The notes beneath the pieces were generated by a model. That model saw only the letters and a list, made by a program, of their open reading frames with translations. It did no database searches and was not told where the DNA came from. From contig OU744725.1 in assembly GCA_916613615.1 (NCBI GenBank), positions 54,211,575 to 54,275,574 on the forward strand: a DNA stretch of 64,000 nt, read 5' to 3'. Positions 8,713 to 21,059 of the stretch are shown here, piece after piece; the stretch's first letter is position 1; the number at the start of each line of letters is the position of its first letter. The translations under genes were made by a program, and so were the position numbers. This DNA comes from Steromphala cineraria. Taxonomy: Eukaryota; Mollusca; Gastropoda; Trochida; Trochidae.

Positions 8713-10211
8713 GTATTTGTGTTTTCTAGCTTGTTCAATGCTTCCCTTGAATTTTCCTTATTTTCCATTAAAATTCATTGATAAAATAAATCCACATAGA
8801 TTAAATTTCTGTTAAGAATAATCTAGATGTTTTCTTATATTTGAAAGTGTCGTTTAAAACTTGTGACAGATGACTTAGATCTAACTTCAACTCGTTTCCC
8901 TTTCAGCAATATGGCAATGTAATCTCCCCATCCAGTTGCACATGTTATCATGCCTAGTCTAGTAGATGATCTTTGAATGCAGAGGATGCAGCACAGCAGA
9001 AAGTGTTTCAAACGGCAACGGCAAAGAAGGTATGTAATGAGAGGTAGACTTCTTATCTTTATTAATAAATCTGTACTCATTTACTGTCAGTTTAACCTTC
9101 AATTTATCAAGTAAATCGAGAAGTGACCTGTACATGGTCTTTTCCAATGTGCTTGACTTTAATCTGAACTTGTCTATTGACATTATAGGCCTTATGGTAG
9201 TGGCCCATTTAAATTTAAGAAAATTACCAAAATCATGCATGAAAATGGCCCATTGTCAAAGATGTCTTTCCCAATTCCTAGTCTTATTTTCAAGAAAGAA
9301 TCATCTGATTGCATAATGAGTTTTTTTTAAAATGACATGATAATGTTGACGGCTTACTGGCCAACTTGATGACACTAGTTATGAGTGACAATTGTCACAA
9401 ATATTGATAATTAAAAGTTTAGAGCTTCGGATTTACGGTGGACTTGAGTCATTCCCTCATTTTTCAATGGCCCATCAATTTTGTGAACATGTCGAAAAAA
9501 CATAAGATTTTTTTAAAGAATGATGCTGAAAAATGTATGCGTGCATATGGTAATTTCTAATGTGAAGGAGAATTCAGGTAGTTACTTTAAATGTAACATT
9601 TGTGAGATAAGCAGGAATAAATTTATCTGCGAGTCCTGCTTCAAATACTCATAAAATTTAGAAAGGACTCATAGATAATTAAGCTGCGAGTCCTGGGATG
9701 CATATTTTGTGTGTGTGATACTATGTGCTTACTTATTAAAGGACTCATTTAAATCAACTTGGACTCATAAGACTTTATGGTAGCGAGCTAGTCCCTTGAC
9801 TCAGAGGGTCATATCTGTAGATTGATCACTGGATAAGTCATCAGAATAAACAATAATGCATTATGCAGTATGTATTTGTAATTATCATTTCATCTCAGTT
9901 ACCAGGAAAGTTGATCATATAACTTAATATTTATCTTTGGTCCCTACTAAATATAGTTAAACCCTAAAATGACCGATTGAGGGCCCCGTGACCAAAGATA
10001 ATTAAACAAATCTCAGCTTCTCAGAAAGACTAGGTTTAATTCATGCAATGATATGTTGACATAAGTTGAATAGAAATTTAGGAAGAAGGGGTATTAAAAT
10101 GGGTACCATCCCTCCGTTACATCTACTCATATCTTTGATACATTGTACATCATCGACCATTTTATTTCAAATTGAATTGGTCATTGTTCTTTTGGACATT
10201 TATAGTTTAGT
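8713..10211. other. Gene-free stretch
   Basis: Short ORFs on both strands show no domain. The phrase 'gactcata' and variants recurs between about 9640 and 9790, suggesting a diverged simple repeat. Nothing else is supportable. Confidence 0.45.
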
Positions 10212-10716
10212 TTAAAGTGACACAGAGTATCTTTTTTAAAATTTCATTTGGTTTTGCTTTGATAAGCTACAAAATATCTAATATGCTGATTGAAGTTCAT
10301 ATCTCATCACTGGACTTGCAAATATATCCATAATTTATGCATAATATCTCTAAAATGCTTGATTTTATGGAAAAATCAAGAAAACATCTCAAATAAGTTT
10401 TATATTCGAAATTATGCATCCAGTTAATCTACCTATTAGTTACAATACCTAATACACAATATCGATTCGAATATATCTTCCTGTCAGCTTTTGACAAGGT
10501 TTCAAAATAACGTTTGGCAAATTTGCGAGTGCCACTCGAGCCACATTGCCCGGTTGTCACTCAAAATCCCGACTTTGAATGGTCATATTTTCGCTCAAAT
10601 GTACTGATTGACCTTTAACTTGTTATTTTCAGTAACAGTTAGTGGTTACAGATGTAGTAACATCGATTTCAAAATTTGACATACGTGATCCTATCAACAT
10701 ACTCTGTGTCTCTTTA
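10212..10716. mobile_element. TTAA-flanked MITE
   Basis: Inverted ends AGTGACACAGAGTAT (from 10216) and ATACTCTGTGTCTCT (to 10712) each abut a TTAA. TTAA target duplications are typical of piggyBac- and Kolobok-type transposons. The roughly 500-bp interior has no ORF of note, so this is a non-autonomous copy. One mismatch is visible in the first 15 terminal bases. Confidence 0.7.
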
Positions 10717-11997
10717 ATAGCTCAATTATTGTTCTCAAGAAGAGATTTTATGAATGCTTTAATTGAATTTGACATTTTTAGAACTCTCCTGTGAGAGAGT
10801 CACAATTCTCAGGCTAGCAAAATGTAAAGTTTTGTTTGGGAAAAAATCCCCTCGAATATGTCCAGACAAGGCAAACAAATTGCCCTAAAACAGAGTGAGT
10901 ATGATCGTTGAAAACTTATTAGAGAAATTCAAGCCTAGCTAGTTTTTGGAAGGTTGCTCCACTTCTAATTGTATAACTTAATTTACTTAAAGAGGTGTTA
11001 CGAACCATACTGAAGGAATGAGATGTGCTGATGTGATGCAAATCCCGATGCACAGTAGAGTACAATATTGAAACTTGGTATATTGACTCATCATAGCATG
11101 TAGTTGTGCCTTTTGGGGTTTTCAACTTTCTGGAATTTTTTATTTTCCTGGGTTCCATTCACATGAGGAAGTTGACAATGGCATAACATAAGCAATTTAA
11201 CTTATTAAGAAGATTTATCTGTGGTTTATCATAGTCTTTTGTTGGTTATTAAAAGTCGAACAAAACTAGCTGCATGTATGAATACAACATTATTCACACC
11301 ATCAGTATATCAAAATATATGCTTAAAGTGATCAACTTCGGTGGGGCCGGGGGGATAAGCCATCTCTTCTGATGGCTCTTGTTTTTTCTATTACATACCC
11401 TGAAAAGAGTGTGCTGTGACATAACTGTGTCGAATCATAATCTTTCTTTAATATCATTGCTATACCTATCGAATCGGGACATTGACTGTATTGTCAGAAC
11501 GCTTACAAATATTGAATTTTATTATTCTTGGCTTCAGTGGACACTGGACAGTATAAAATCAATAAGTCAACCTTTAAGATAAATTTCATTAAAGAATGTT
11601 TCTTTGTAAAAAAAAAAATGAAATTGTGTAATCAAAAGGTTTATTATACTCAATGAAAGGACTGTATATCAACTAGATTTTGCACAATTAATAAATCTAC
11701 TATTAATGTTGAGAAAAGGGAATCTTAACACTCCACTTTACTTTTTACTCATGCACCAATATGCAGCGATGAATTGTTTGTCAGTTGAGAAGCAGTGTTG
11801 TTTCTAGGGGGTCAGGTAAGGGGGTCATTTTGACCTCTTTTTTTAGGCGATTGGTCCCCTGGCAAAAGTAAAAGTATCCTATTGCTCCAAATTTTAAGGT
11901 ACACCAAACAGGACCTGCTCTAGGTACAATGTACAACACCAGAGAAGGCAATTTGTTGTAAATCTGAACATCATCAAGTGAGACTCTTTTGTCAGTC

Positions 11998-12685
11998 TTA
12001 CTTCTCTTTAATCATACCGACTGTCATTTAAAAAAATCTGATAAAAGATTAAGAAATTAAGATTTGATTTGCTTATTTGCTAACATGATTGAAGTTTCTA
12101 TTTTGCAACCTTTACTTGTTTCACATGCTTAATTTCTTTGATCGATCATTCCAGTGTTCACTGTTGACTGAATAGAGTGATCTTGTGTTGGACAGATTTG
12201 AGCTGAATATGCTGGCATCATCAACAGTTTTGAGGTTCTTACCAAACCTTTTTTTGACAATTCCAAATAAAGATATAACTTCTATTTTTTTATTTGTTTG
12301 GTACAGACTTGTTTCATCTGCAGAGTTTCATATTTCACTTTAAATTAATAAATGCATCATATTAAAACTGACCAAGAGTTTCTCCTTGTTATATCTGTTA
12401 ACAATATGTGTAATTTTCATTGCTTACATTCCCTGTAAAGAAAAATAACATTTCTGTTATATTACTTCTCTTACATCATAACGACTGTCATTTTAAAAAA
12501 ATCAGATAATAGATTAAAGAAATTAAGATTAGTTTTGCTAATTTTCTAACGTGATTGAAGTTTCTATTTTGCAAGCTTTACTTGTTTCACATGCTTCACT
12601 TCTTTGATTGATCATTCCAGTGTTCACTGTTGACTGAACAGAGTGATCTTGTGTTGGACAGATTTAATGCTGGCATCATCAACAG
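11998..12685. repeat. Tandem segmental duplication (about 230-bp copies)
   Basis: Segments 11998-12227 and 12462-12685 are about 90% alike by eye and lie in the same direction about 460 bases apart. Each contains the phrases TGATTGAAGTTTCTATTTTG and GTGATCTTGTGTTGGACAG. No coding role is visible. The surrounding 10717-13170 shows no gene. Confidence 0.75.
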
Positions 12686-13176
12686 ATATTCAACCTGAAA
12701 TTCAGCTTCTTTTGGTACATTATACTTGCAGTCTTGTAAACAACAATGTAAGTTATCAATCTTTGTTTTCTGATTTCAATGAATTTCTGAACTTGATATT
12801 TAATGTTTCATTGTGATAACTTACATTTCACTCATTAAGGCTGGACCTTTTCCAGCATGTCCATGTCATAACTTTTAACCTGGTTTATAATGTCTAACAT
12901 TCAGCTAGGATCATTAATCAAATACAAATTTATTACATGATCAGCGATTAAACACTTGAGTTTTATCAGTGAAGTAAACTAGGCAACACCAAAGCTCAAA
13001 GCTATATTATATTTCTCTCTGACCAGTGAGGATAAATTCATTAAATTGTATTGTCACTGGTCAGGTGTCAGAACTGCTTTCAGCTAGGTTACTAATGTGA
13101 ACAAATGGGGGTAACTTTCCAGTGTTAAAGTCATTTTAATTACATTTTTCATTGAAAATCATATAATGAAAAGAAT

Positions 13177-13319
13177 AGTACTTCCAAATACCAGGTTTAT
13201 TTCATCTTGTGACATTGGTACAGTTGATATTTCATGACTAATGCTAGAGGACTTGTGAAATGTCAAATTTACCATGATGACACTGGATGAAATAAACCTG
13301 GTATAATGGAAAGTAACAT
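13177..13319. repeat. Foldback element (about 140 bp)
   Basis: Arms ATACCAGGTTTATTTCATC and GATGAAATAAACCTGGTAT pair closely. Weaker pairing extends to ACTTCC/GGAAAGT outside. A compact MITE-like hairpin with no ORF. Confidence 0.7.
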
Positions 13320-13375
13320 TACTGGTATGTATCCTCTATATATCTAATTGTTTAAGGCCATTTTATTATCCACAG

Positions 13376-13462
13376 ATTCAACATGGACTATGAATTCATC
13401 AATTCAAATACTTGCCACTCAGTTATTGGCAGAATGCAAAGTGAAATGACAAGGCCTTGAAG
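13376..13462 (+). other. Exon-like block, coding status unclear
   Basis: It follows a good acceptor (TTATTATCCACAG) and ends in a plausible donor (TTGAAG|GTAAAAC). All three frames meet a stop inside or just before the donor. If spliced from the 8607-8712 exon the reading would run DSTWTMNSSIQILATQLL... and stop after 21 codons. It may be a terminal or non-coding exon, or chance splice-like signals. Confidence 0.25.
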
Positions 13463-13590
13463 GTAAAACACATGAAAATAGTAATATATTTAGTATGTGA
13501 TATTGATGACAATAATAAATGACTTAAATGTTAGCACTTATCTATAAATGCTTTTTTGAAGAGTGTATGACACCTGTCCATGATTTTTTT

Positions 13591-13701
13591 GCTAATAAGG
13601 GCCACATATGCCACGCCCTAAAAACCTATTTTCATCTTGCCTAGAAAGCTGAAACTTTGTGTACAGATTCCTTGACTAGTGAAGATTATAAATTGTAGCT
13701 G
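13591..13701 (+). repeat. Left half of tandem-core repeat split by the hAT insertion
   Basis: Carries the family phrases CTAATAAGGGCCAC, ACGCCCTAAAAACCTATTTTCATC, CCTAGAAAGCTGAAACTTTG and GATTATAAATTGTAGCTG. It stops at the hAT left end and resumes at 19072. The family normally starts AGCTCATCTGGCC and ends GATGAGCT; this copy lacks the start. Confidence 0.85.
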
Positions 13702-13714
13702 CAGGGGTTCCTTT

Positions 13715-13845
13715 ACACCGCGCCATTGCGCCATTTGCGCATCAAAATCTTAATTGGCGCAACTTAAAAAAATAACAGCGCCATCAGGGCCCATGACGAT
13801 GATAAATGGCGCACATAAATAAAAAACTGTGCGCCTTACCCACCT
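13715..13845. promoter_or_regulatory. Subterminal GCGCCA repeat cluster of the hAT element
   Basis: About seven short GCGC-centred motifs (GCGCCATT, GCGCCATTT, GCGCATC, GGCGCAAC, GCGCCATC, TGGCGCAC, GTGCGCC) occur in both orientations in 130 bases of otherwise AT-rich DNA. hAT transposases usually bind such subterminal repeats. The promoter of the transposase gene probably lies in or just after this block. Confidence 0.6.
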
Positions 13846-14049
13846 GAGTATTCGTTTAATAATTGTTTTTATGCGAAGCTTCGATCGTGACTGTCGCATA
13901 AACACGGAAAACGTGGTAGTTTCATTTAACCATTTTAAACGTCTACGTAATCGAAGCTATGCATTCGGATACAAATCGTTTATCAATTAGCGATACGTGA
14001 AATCATCAAAGCGCATATAAATGGAAGTTTGTTGAGGCTTCCGGTAGCC

Positions 14050-17000
14050 ATGCCGCCTAAAAAGCAGGCTAAACTGTCGTTCCAAAATAACAGTACTAGT
14101 TTGGTAATAAATTCCGGGAGTGTTGAAGATGAAAGCCAAAAGGAGGAGTCGAAAAGAAAATTCCAAAGGAATTGGCTCTCGTTGTATCACTGGCTTGCTT
14201 ACGACGAGAAACCAAATAAAATGTATTGCCGTGTATGCCGGTCGATCGGGGGGAAGAACACCCTTGCGGTAGGTACTGATAACTTTAAAACCAGTACGCT
14301 CAAGCGGCATGTATCGCACACAGAACACGTCAAAGCAATTCAATCGTCAGAAGAGAGACAAAATTTAGAAAGGGCAGTTACAAAAGTAATGAACGATGAA
14401 GAAAATGCAATTCTTGTTGCAATGAAAACTGTTTATTGGCTGACTAAAGAGGGCCTCCCTTTGTCAAAATATGGTAGCCTAATAAACCTTTTGAAGGAGT
14501 TAGACACACCAAATGTGAAGACATTGACTGTCAATAAACATGTTGACTATTCATCCTACAATACTGCAACTGATTTAGTCAAAGCAATGAGTGCGGTGGT
14601 TGGCAAAGAGGTCACAGTCAAGCTGCAAAACAGTCCTGTAGTGACAATATTAACTGACGAGAGCACTGACTTGGCCGTTCATCATAAGCTCTCTATAAAT
14701 GCAAGAATTCTTGACCCTTTCACACTCCAACCTTCTACCCTGTTCCTGACAGATCTAAGATTGGAAAAAGGGACTGGAGAACAAATATTTAAAGTCATAA
14801 AACAGCACTTGAAAAACAGAGAAATACCCATCACCAAAGTAATGGGCTTAGGAACTGACGGGGCAAGCACTATGACCGGGACAGGGAAGGGGTTGACTGG
14901 CCATTTTTTGAGGGAGAACCCTCATATCACAAACACACATTGTGTTGCCCATAGGCTTGCCCTATGTACGGAACAGGCGGCCAAGCAAGTTGCCCCTATG
15001 ACAGAGTACCAAAGGAGTTTGGAAATGATCTACTACCATTTCAGAAAATCGCCAAATAAAGTTGATGCTATGGAAGCAATTCAGAAGGTTTTGGGTCTGC
15101 CTATTCTGAAATACAGAGAAGTTCACCAAATCCGCTGGTTGAGTTTTTACGAGGCCTTAGATGCAGTACACAGAACCATGGAAGGATTGCTGACATATTT
15201 CAGTTCCTCGTCAGATGCATCAGCAGCAGGTATAAAGAAAAGAGTTGGACATGTTCTTTTCATCTCTTTAACATATGCCATGATGGATATACTCCAACCC
15301 ATAATGCGTCTCTGCCTCATCTTCCAAAAGAAGGACTTGGATCTAGGAATTGTGCAGGTAATGATTAACATTATTTCTGGAAATTCAAACCAAAAGTATT
15401 TAAATGTCTGATTTTATATACTCATATTACAGTATTTGATAAAAATTTGTTTTTTTTTAAAACAAGATTTATGGATAAGATATGTTTAAATTGTTATCAT
15501 TTTAATGATAAAAATTTCATTAATCTCTATTTTATATTTTATACATTTTCTTCCACAGAAAGCGTAATTCAGGTAATGCTTTTGAAAGTGTTATGTAGTG
15601 TAGTGACCTCAGCACGTGACCTAGAATGTTTAGCATATCCTAAATATCCTAATTGTCATTTCTCAAGTATTCACTATTCAGAAGTTAATGGATGCATAAA
15701 AAAAGCATTTTATGCAAAGAACTTTAGAAGGGTCATGCAATGACCAAACATGGTAATAACATGCTGAGAGAATATTTTGAAGCACTCTACATCCATTGAC
15801 TTCTGTAATGTATGCATTTTAACCCTTTTTGCTTGTCTGTAAACATACTTTGTCAATAATAACCCACTACCTCCAATAATTAGCCTACTAATTAATATCA
15901 CTTCTTTTTTCAATCCCGCTTTGGTTGCACAATATCTGTGTTAAAGAACAATTACTTGCAATAAGGCTTGAGCACAATGCTAGTTACATTGCACTTCAGT
16001 GTATAATACCATCAATGGTTCACAATTGAATTCCAGTTGCAACTCAATAGTTTCACAGCAATGCACAATATTGTATAGTTGCTTGCAGTAATCCTTTCTC
16101 TCCTTTCCCAAAATGAAATAATGAATAAAACTAAACTTTTGTGTTATTTTTGTGATTTTGTTTGTTGACTAGTATAAGACATAAATTCAATAATTTTGAA
16201 AGTTTAGTTTAAGATAATTAACATTTGTAAGGTCAGCTTAATCATAATTAAAATTCCATTTAACAAAAAACTTTGTTTTGCTTAATATATGTAAAGAGAG
16301 ACTTTATATGACAATTTTTATGCAGATTTTAACAACTTTGAATTAATTCAACAGGTCTCTGTTGAGGAGTGCGTCAAGACCCTGACAGATTTGAGGGATG
16401 ACAGAAATCCCCTTGACAGGCCTACCTTTCTTCAACAACTCCAGGTCGACCTACAGGGGAATGTATTCAAGGGCCATACCGTCTTAAAGCCAACAAGTTC
16501 CACTCAATTCACCAAAGTCAAAACAGACTTCATTGACGCTGTGGTCCAGAATATCAAAAAGAGGTAAAAAAATTAAGGTGTAATTGTTGACGTTACTAAC
16601 GGTTAGAAGAATTATAATATGAATCATGATCGGAATGTCAATTCATTACCAGATTAGCAGAATCAGCTATTGGATGTGTATATTGTTAAAATGATCAATT
16701 TAATTTAATATTGATATATTAATATTTGAAAAGCATGAAAAGAATTCATATTTCATAATATAATTTGTGTGTTCTTTATTTACAGATTTCCAGACACTGA
16801 GAAAATGACGGCTTTATCTGTGATGTCGCTTCGTCCGATCTCTTTCTTGAGTGAGACCGAATTGCAGGAATGGGGAAACCAGGCTATTGAGGTCCTAGTA
16901 GCGTTCTATGGACAGGAGCAATCACATAAATACAAGGATCCTGCAAGTGGGCTCGAGCAAGTGTCAAAGTCACCTCCGGTTATCAACTCTGAGGATACCA

Positions 17001-17588
17001 AGGTTTGAAATGACAAGTTTTCTTTACCCTTATAACCTTTAACACATATCTTCCATCTAAAAATTGCAGAAAATGCTACATATACAAATGCTACATATTC
17101 TATGGAATAGATGTATTGTTGTATACATCATTATAGCAAACAAATTGTATCAAATAATGAAACAAAGAAATTATATCCTGCTTCTCTTCCTTTTTGAATC
17201 TTTATTTAAGACTGATATTCTATTTGCTTTTGTTTTCCAGATGGAGTGGCAGACACTGAAGGCAGTTGTCAAGGCGCAGATGTATCCCAGAGACAGTATG
17301 GCCATCCTATGGCAATTGATTGCAAAATATCATGCAGAAGAATTTCCCAATTTGTTGAAACTTGCTTCACTGGCACTCACTCATCCCATTCACACTGCTG
17401 ATTGTGAGCGAACATTCAGCACCCAGAATCAAATCACTACATCTCTCCGCTCCAGGTTATCAGCAGAACACTGTGATCAGTTGATGAGGCTAATGATCGA
17501 AGGTCCCTCTCTTGAAAAATTCAACTTCCTTGAAGCTCTAACTGAGTGGCGCAATGAGAAAAGCAGAGTAATTTTTCAGAAGTGTTAA
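14050..17588 (+). CDS. hAT transposase, ZNF862-like, four exons (about 693 aa)
   Basis: Exons: 14050-15357, 16355-16563, 16786-17002, 17241-17588. All junctions are GT-AG and phases agree (0, 2, 0). The ATG at 14050 (GTAGCCATGC, then PPKKQAKLSF) has better context than the in-frame one at 14029. A BED/TTF-type zinc finger lies at ~38-95 (C60, C63, H87, H93). The hAT catalytic core shows D203 (LTDESTDLAVHHKL) and D270 (GLGTDGAS), then THCVAHRLAL at ~296-305. The C-terminal dimerisation region is in exon 4 (HPIHTADCERTFST...LRSRLSAEHCDQLMRLM). The style matches the ZNF862/KIAA-type hAT proteins. No stop or frameshift interrupts the spliced frame, so it may be functional. It lies inside intact termini, which makes a transposon gene likelier than a domesticated one. 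Confidence 0.88.
15955..16085 (+). repeat. SINE tail fragment in hAT intron 1
   Basis: Phrases GAGCACAATGCTA..., CATCAATGGTTCAC and AGTTTCACAGCAATGCACAATATTG match the 3' half of the SINE arms at 45684-46116. The tRNA-like head is not evident. A diverged fragment inserted in the intron. Confidence 0.55.
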
Positions 17589-17976
17589 GTGTATTCCATT
17601 TCCAGATTAACATTATCAAACATACTGTTACAGGACTTTGTGACATTATGATGTCTTCAGTGTTGGAAGAGTTGCTTGGATGATATTATTTGTTCAAATG
17701 TTATGAAATTTCATATAGATAATTGATTACAGTTTTCACTTTGCTCAATAATTATGCCCTTGTGCCCCTCACACAATTGGTTTTCAAAATTGTCTGCTTG
17801 ACATATTTATCATTTTACGCCAATTTTAAATCTTTGTTAAGTATTGAAAATATTGTTTCTTTTCGGAATAGATCTGTCAGAAGAGCTGTTTGTAAATTTA
17901 TTATTTATTTATTAATATTTGTACGTAAAATCAATAAGATGTGTATGCAGGTTGTCTTATTCTAACAAGTATTTTT

Positions 17977-18357
17977 AGCTCATCTAGCCTGTAAGGCCTG
18001 ACATCCGTCCATCCATCCGTCCGTAAACTTTCTGGAATTTCAACTTCTTCTCAAGAACCATAAGGCCTAGAAAGCTGAAACTTCGTGTACAGACTCCTTG
18101 ACTAGTGACGATTAAAAATTGTAGCTCTGGTGGCCCTGTGGCCCCTAATAAGGGCCACGGGTTCACGCCCTAAAAACCTATTTTCATCTTCTTCTCCAAA
18201 AGCATACAGCCTAGAAAGTTGAAACTTGGTGTACAGACTCCTTTAACAGTGGGGATTATAAATTATAGATTTGGTGGTCCTGTGAACCCCTAATAAGGGC
18301 CAGAGGGGCCACATTTGCCACACCCTAAAGCAAAATTGATATGCTGAAGATGAGCTA
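17977..18357 (+). repeat. Tandem-core repeat copy nested in the hAT element
   Basis: Starts AGCTCATCTAGCC with the CCATCCATCCGTCCGTAAAC leader, has two core units (CCTAGAAAGCTGAAACTT..., CTAATAAGGGCCA) and ends GATGAGCT. It is a near full-length copy of the same family that the hAT element itself interrupts. It lies just past the transposase stop codon. Confidence 0.85.
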
Positions 18358-18916
18358 CAGAACCACTGGCTCTATTTTTTAACTGTCAAAATGAAAATGT
18401 TATAAAATTAACAATTCAAATCAATTCTTTATTCTCAAAAAAGCACTTTGGTGGTACAAGATCATATTCCACAAAAAGCAATACATAAAATTAATATATA
18501 TATAATTCAAGATAGAAGATAGACTCATATTTAAAATGCACTTATTTCTTTCTCACAAGAAATGAAAGATGTTTGATCAATTTTGATAAAATGTCTTGAG
18601 ATAGTTTGATATATTTGAAAATTTCATAAGAGCTAGGGCTAAGCTAAGCGCTTTACAATGAAATATTTAATGATAACCTTTGGCTCTGTATACCTTTGTA
18701 AATTATTTGATGTTATTTGGTATTATATTTTATTAAATCATTTTACAGCCATGTTTGATTTCTTTGTCATTGCTTTGATTTGATCAATAGTGAACTTTGC
18801 AAACTTGCAAATTCAGATACTTCCTACTAAAAAACCATTGACTTTTCTGATGAAATTTATCAGAATATTTGGGTTTCAGAAGCAGTTAAATGCCACCATT
18901 TCAAACCCCCACCAAT

Positions 18917-19053
18917 GGGAGGGCGCACCCTCCCATGCCCTCCCCCCAACAACTGTTCGTTGTTGGGCGGGTCCGCGCTGCGCGCGAACCCGGCAGTGAG
19001 ACTTAGGGCCCACTATGTTAATGATTCATGGGCCTTTGGCCCAATGACATTAA
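18917..19053. repeat. Run of GC-rich hairpins near the hAT 3' end
   Basis: Four consecutive inverted repeats: GGGAGGGCGCACCCTCCC; AACAACTGTTCGTTGTT; GGGTCCGCGCTGCGCGCGAACCC (trimmed core GCGCTGCGCGC); and TTAATGATTCATGGGCC against GGCCCAATGACATTAA. Base composition is far above the AT-rich surroundings. Such structures may help define the transposon end. No coding potential. Confidence 0.65.
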
Positions 19054-19071
19054 TTTCCAGAGGAACCCCTG

Positions 19072-19719
19072 AGCTGTGGTGGCCCTGTGACCCCTAATAA
19101 GGGCCACATATGCCACGCCCTAAAATCCTATTTTCATCTTCTTCTCCAGTTGCACAAAGCCTAGAAAGCTAAAACGTTTTGAACAGCCTCCTTGACTAGT
19201 TAGTGGGGATTGTAATTTATAACTATTGTGACCCTAGATTGCTTAATAAGGGGCCACTCTGTTAAAACTTATTTTCATCTTCTTCTCCAGAAGCATAAGG
19301 CCTAGAAAGCTGAGCCATGTCTACGTACTCCTTGACTAGTGGGAATTAGTGACCCTGTGTCCTCTGTTAAAGGACAACAGGGGCTACACCCTTAAATCTA
19401 TTTTCATTTTCTTCTTCAGAAGCATAGAGTCCAGAAAGCTGAAAACTTGTGTACATACTTCTTGACTAGTGAGGATTATGATTCATTGCTATTTTGACCC
19501 TGTGACCCCAAATAAGGGCCACAGGGCATGTCCTTAAACCTATTTTCATCTTCATAGGGTCTAGAAAGCTGAAACCTTGTATACAGAAATTTGAGGTAAT
19601 TTGGATTCTAATAGTAATTTAATAGATACATTTGGTGACCCTGTGATCCTTATAAAGTCTCAGGGATCAACATTTGCCACACCCTAAAGCAAAATTGATA
19701 TAAAGCCGGATGAGCTACA
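19072..19719 (+). repeat. Right half of the split tandem-core repeat
   Basis: Continues 13591-13701 after the hAT element. About four diverged core units follow (TTTTCATCTTCTTCTCCAG..., CCTAGAAAGCTGA...), and it closes with AAAGCAAAATTGATAT...GGATGAGCTAC. Units are more diverged than in the 39-kb copy, suggesting an older insertion. Confidence 0.85.
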
Positions 19720-20860
19720 TAAGTAACTTTATTTTAGAATTGGTGACCCTGTTGCTGCTACTGAAACCTTCTGCCTCTTTTTCATTGTCTTAACCAAAAT
19801 CACTAGGCATAGAATGCTGAAATAGTTTGGTATAGTATTAGGGTGGTAAAAAAGTTCCCTGGCTTCCATCTCAAAATCTTTCAGTATAATTTGATTAGAC
19901 CTAAAATGTGGTTAGACTCATAGATGGAGTGGACCTTTTTACTCCTTGCACTACTTTTATAAATGAGTGTATAATTTGCATTTTAATTTTGTTCAACCTT
20001 TTTTTCAAATTTATTATAAGATAAGAAACAAGGAATATGTTATAATGTTGATTGCATTCATACATGTGAGAGTCGGTAGAGTACTGCTGTAAGTGTAGCA
20101 GGCGTGGAGCAAATCTCAGCTTTAGGACCACGAAAGGTAACTTCGATGGTTCCTTGATAGCGGAGTACAGAAATTGCTCTGCACACAAAAATAGTGACAG
20201 CTGCCTGACATGACTTAACGTTGACATTGGCAGGGAGATCACTCGCAGTTCCTGTGTAAATCTATTGCTGGGACCATGACGATTCTTTGAAAATTTAATA
20301 TTGCTGTTACTTTTGATTCTCTGTACATTGTAGTGACTTCATATCTGCATCAATTTGGTAGGAGGAATGCTGAATGATTCGCAAATCCAAATAAATCAGC
20401 TGATTAATCCATAATAGTATGCATAACATTTCTGTCAACACCAACAGGCTGACTTTTGAACAAGACATGATTATTTTCAGCGTAATGTTAAGTAACTTTC
20501 AGCTTGTGAATGTCAAGAATGGAATTTCATGAATGACAAAAAAATAGTCTGGTTAAATTGACCTTAGGACATCACCATGGAACAACCACTTGGAAGTTTT
20601 GTTCACAGTATCTGACATGTTAGATGCCAAGAATATCTCACTTGCATGAGTTTAAGAATGTCACATAAAGGCCTAATTAAAAAATATATTCGTCTCGGAG
20701 TCCATTATATGGTCATTGCATTCCATAGATAATTGATTAGTTAATGGAGATAACAATCTGTCATTGTTATGAAGAATGCATTACATCTCCTCTTTGAACT
20801 TGTTTTCAATCCTTAAATAAATATGTATAAATAGATTAGAATGTTTTTGATAATTTTCAG
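19720..20860. other. Gene-free stretch
   Basis: No domain-bearing ORF or clear repeat. A 113-codon minus-strand ORF (20242-19901) shows no recognisable motif or splice context and is likely chance. Confidence 0.45.
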
Positions 20861-21001
20861 CATTAGAGGCATGTTGTCAAGCCAGGGCATCTCAACACAA
20901 CAACAACTGAAGGATGTTCATATGCTATCATCAAGTGAGCAGAAACTTGTGACAGCATGCTGCTCTACTACATACCCAAACATACAACTCTCAAAATCTG
21001 G
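20861..21001 (+). other. Candidate internal exon of an unrecognised transcript
   Basis: Follows a good acceptor (TTGATAATTTTCAG) and stays open for 46 codons (IRGMLSSQGISTQQQLKD...IQLSKSG). It ends at a GTAACA donor in phase 2; a stronger GTAAGT lies 13 bases on but only after a TAA. The exon-like block at 28222-28285 would accept this phase. I recognise no family. It could equally be a non-coding RNA exon. Confidence 0.3.
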
Positions 21002-21059
21002 GTAACACTTCTTGGTAAGTTCAATGCCAAATAGCTCTTGGTGATGGCAGAGACGGGAT

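Larger units (their letters stand above)
13702..19071 (+). mobile_element. hAT-superfamily DNA transposon, apparently complete
   Basis: The terminal inverted repeat is 11 bp: CAGGGGTTCCT at 13702-13712 and AGGAACCCCTG at 19061-19071. It is flanked on both sides by AGCTG (13697-13701 and 19072-19076). Removing the element restores an uninterrupted copy of a local repeat, so both ends and the 5-bp duplication are well fixed. hAT elements usually make 8-bp duplications; groups with 5-6 bp have been described. The left subterminal region (13715-13845) has about seven GCGC-centred GCGCCA/TGGCGC motifs, a likely transposase-binding array. The right subterminal region has strong hairpins. It carries a four-exon transposase gene and a nested tandem-core repeat at 17977-18357. 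Confidence 0.9.

Noticed and set aside
12130..12227. A duplicated exon (ATTCCAG|TGTTCACTG...) in the tandem duplication
   Set aside because: No GT donor follows in either copy and the frames contain stops.
13987..14343. A 118-codon minus-strand ORF
   Set aside because: Antisense to the first transposase exon and without motif.
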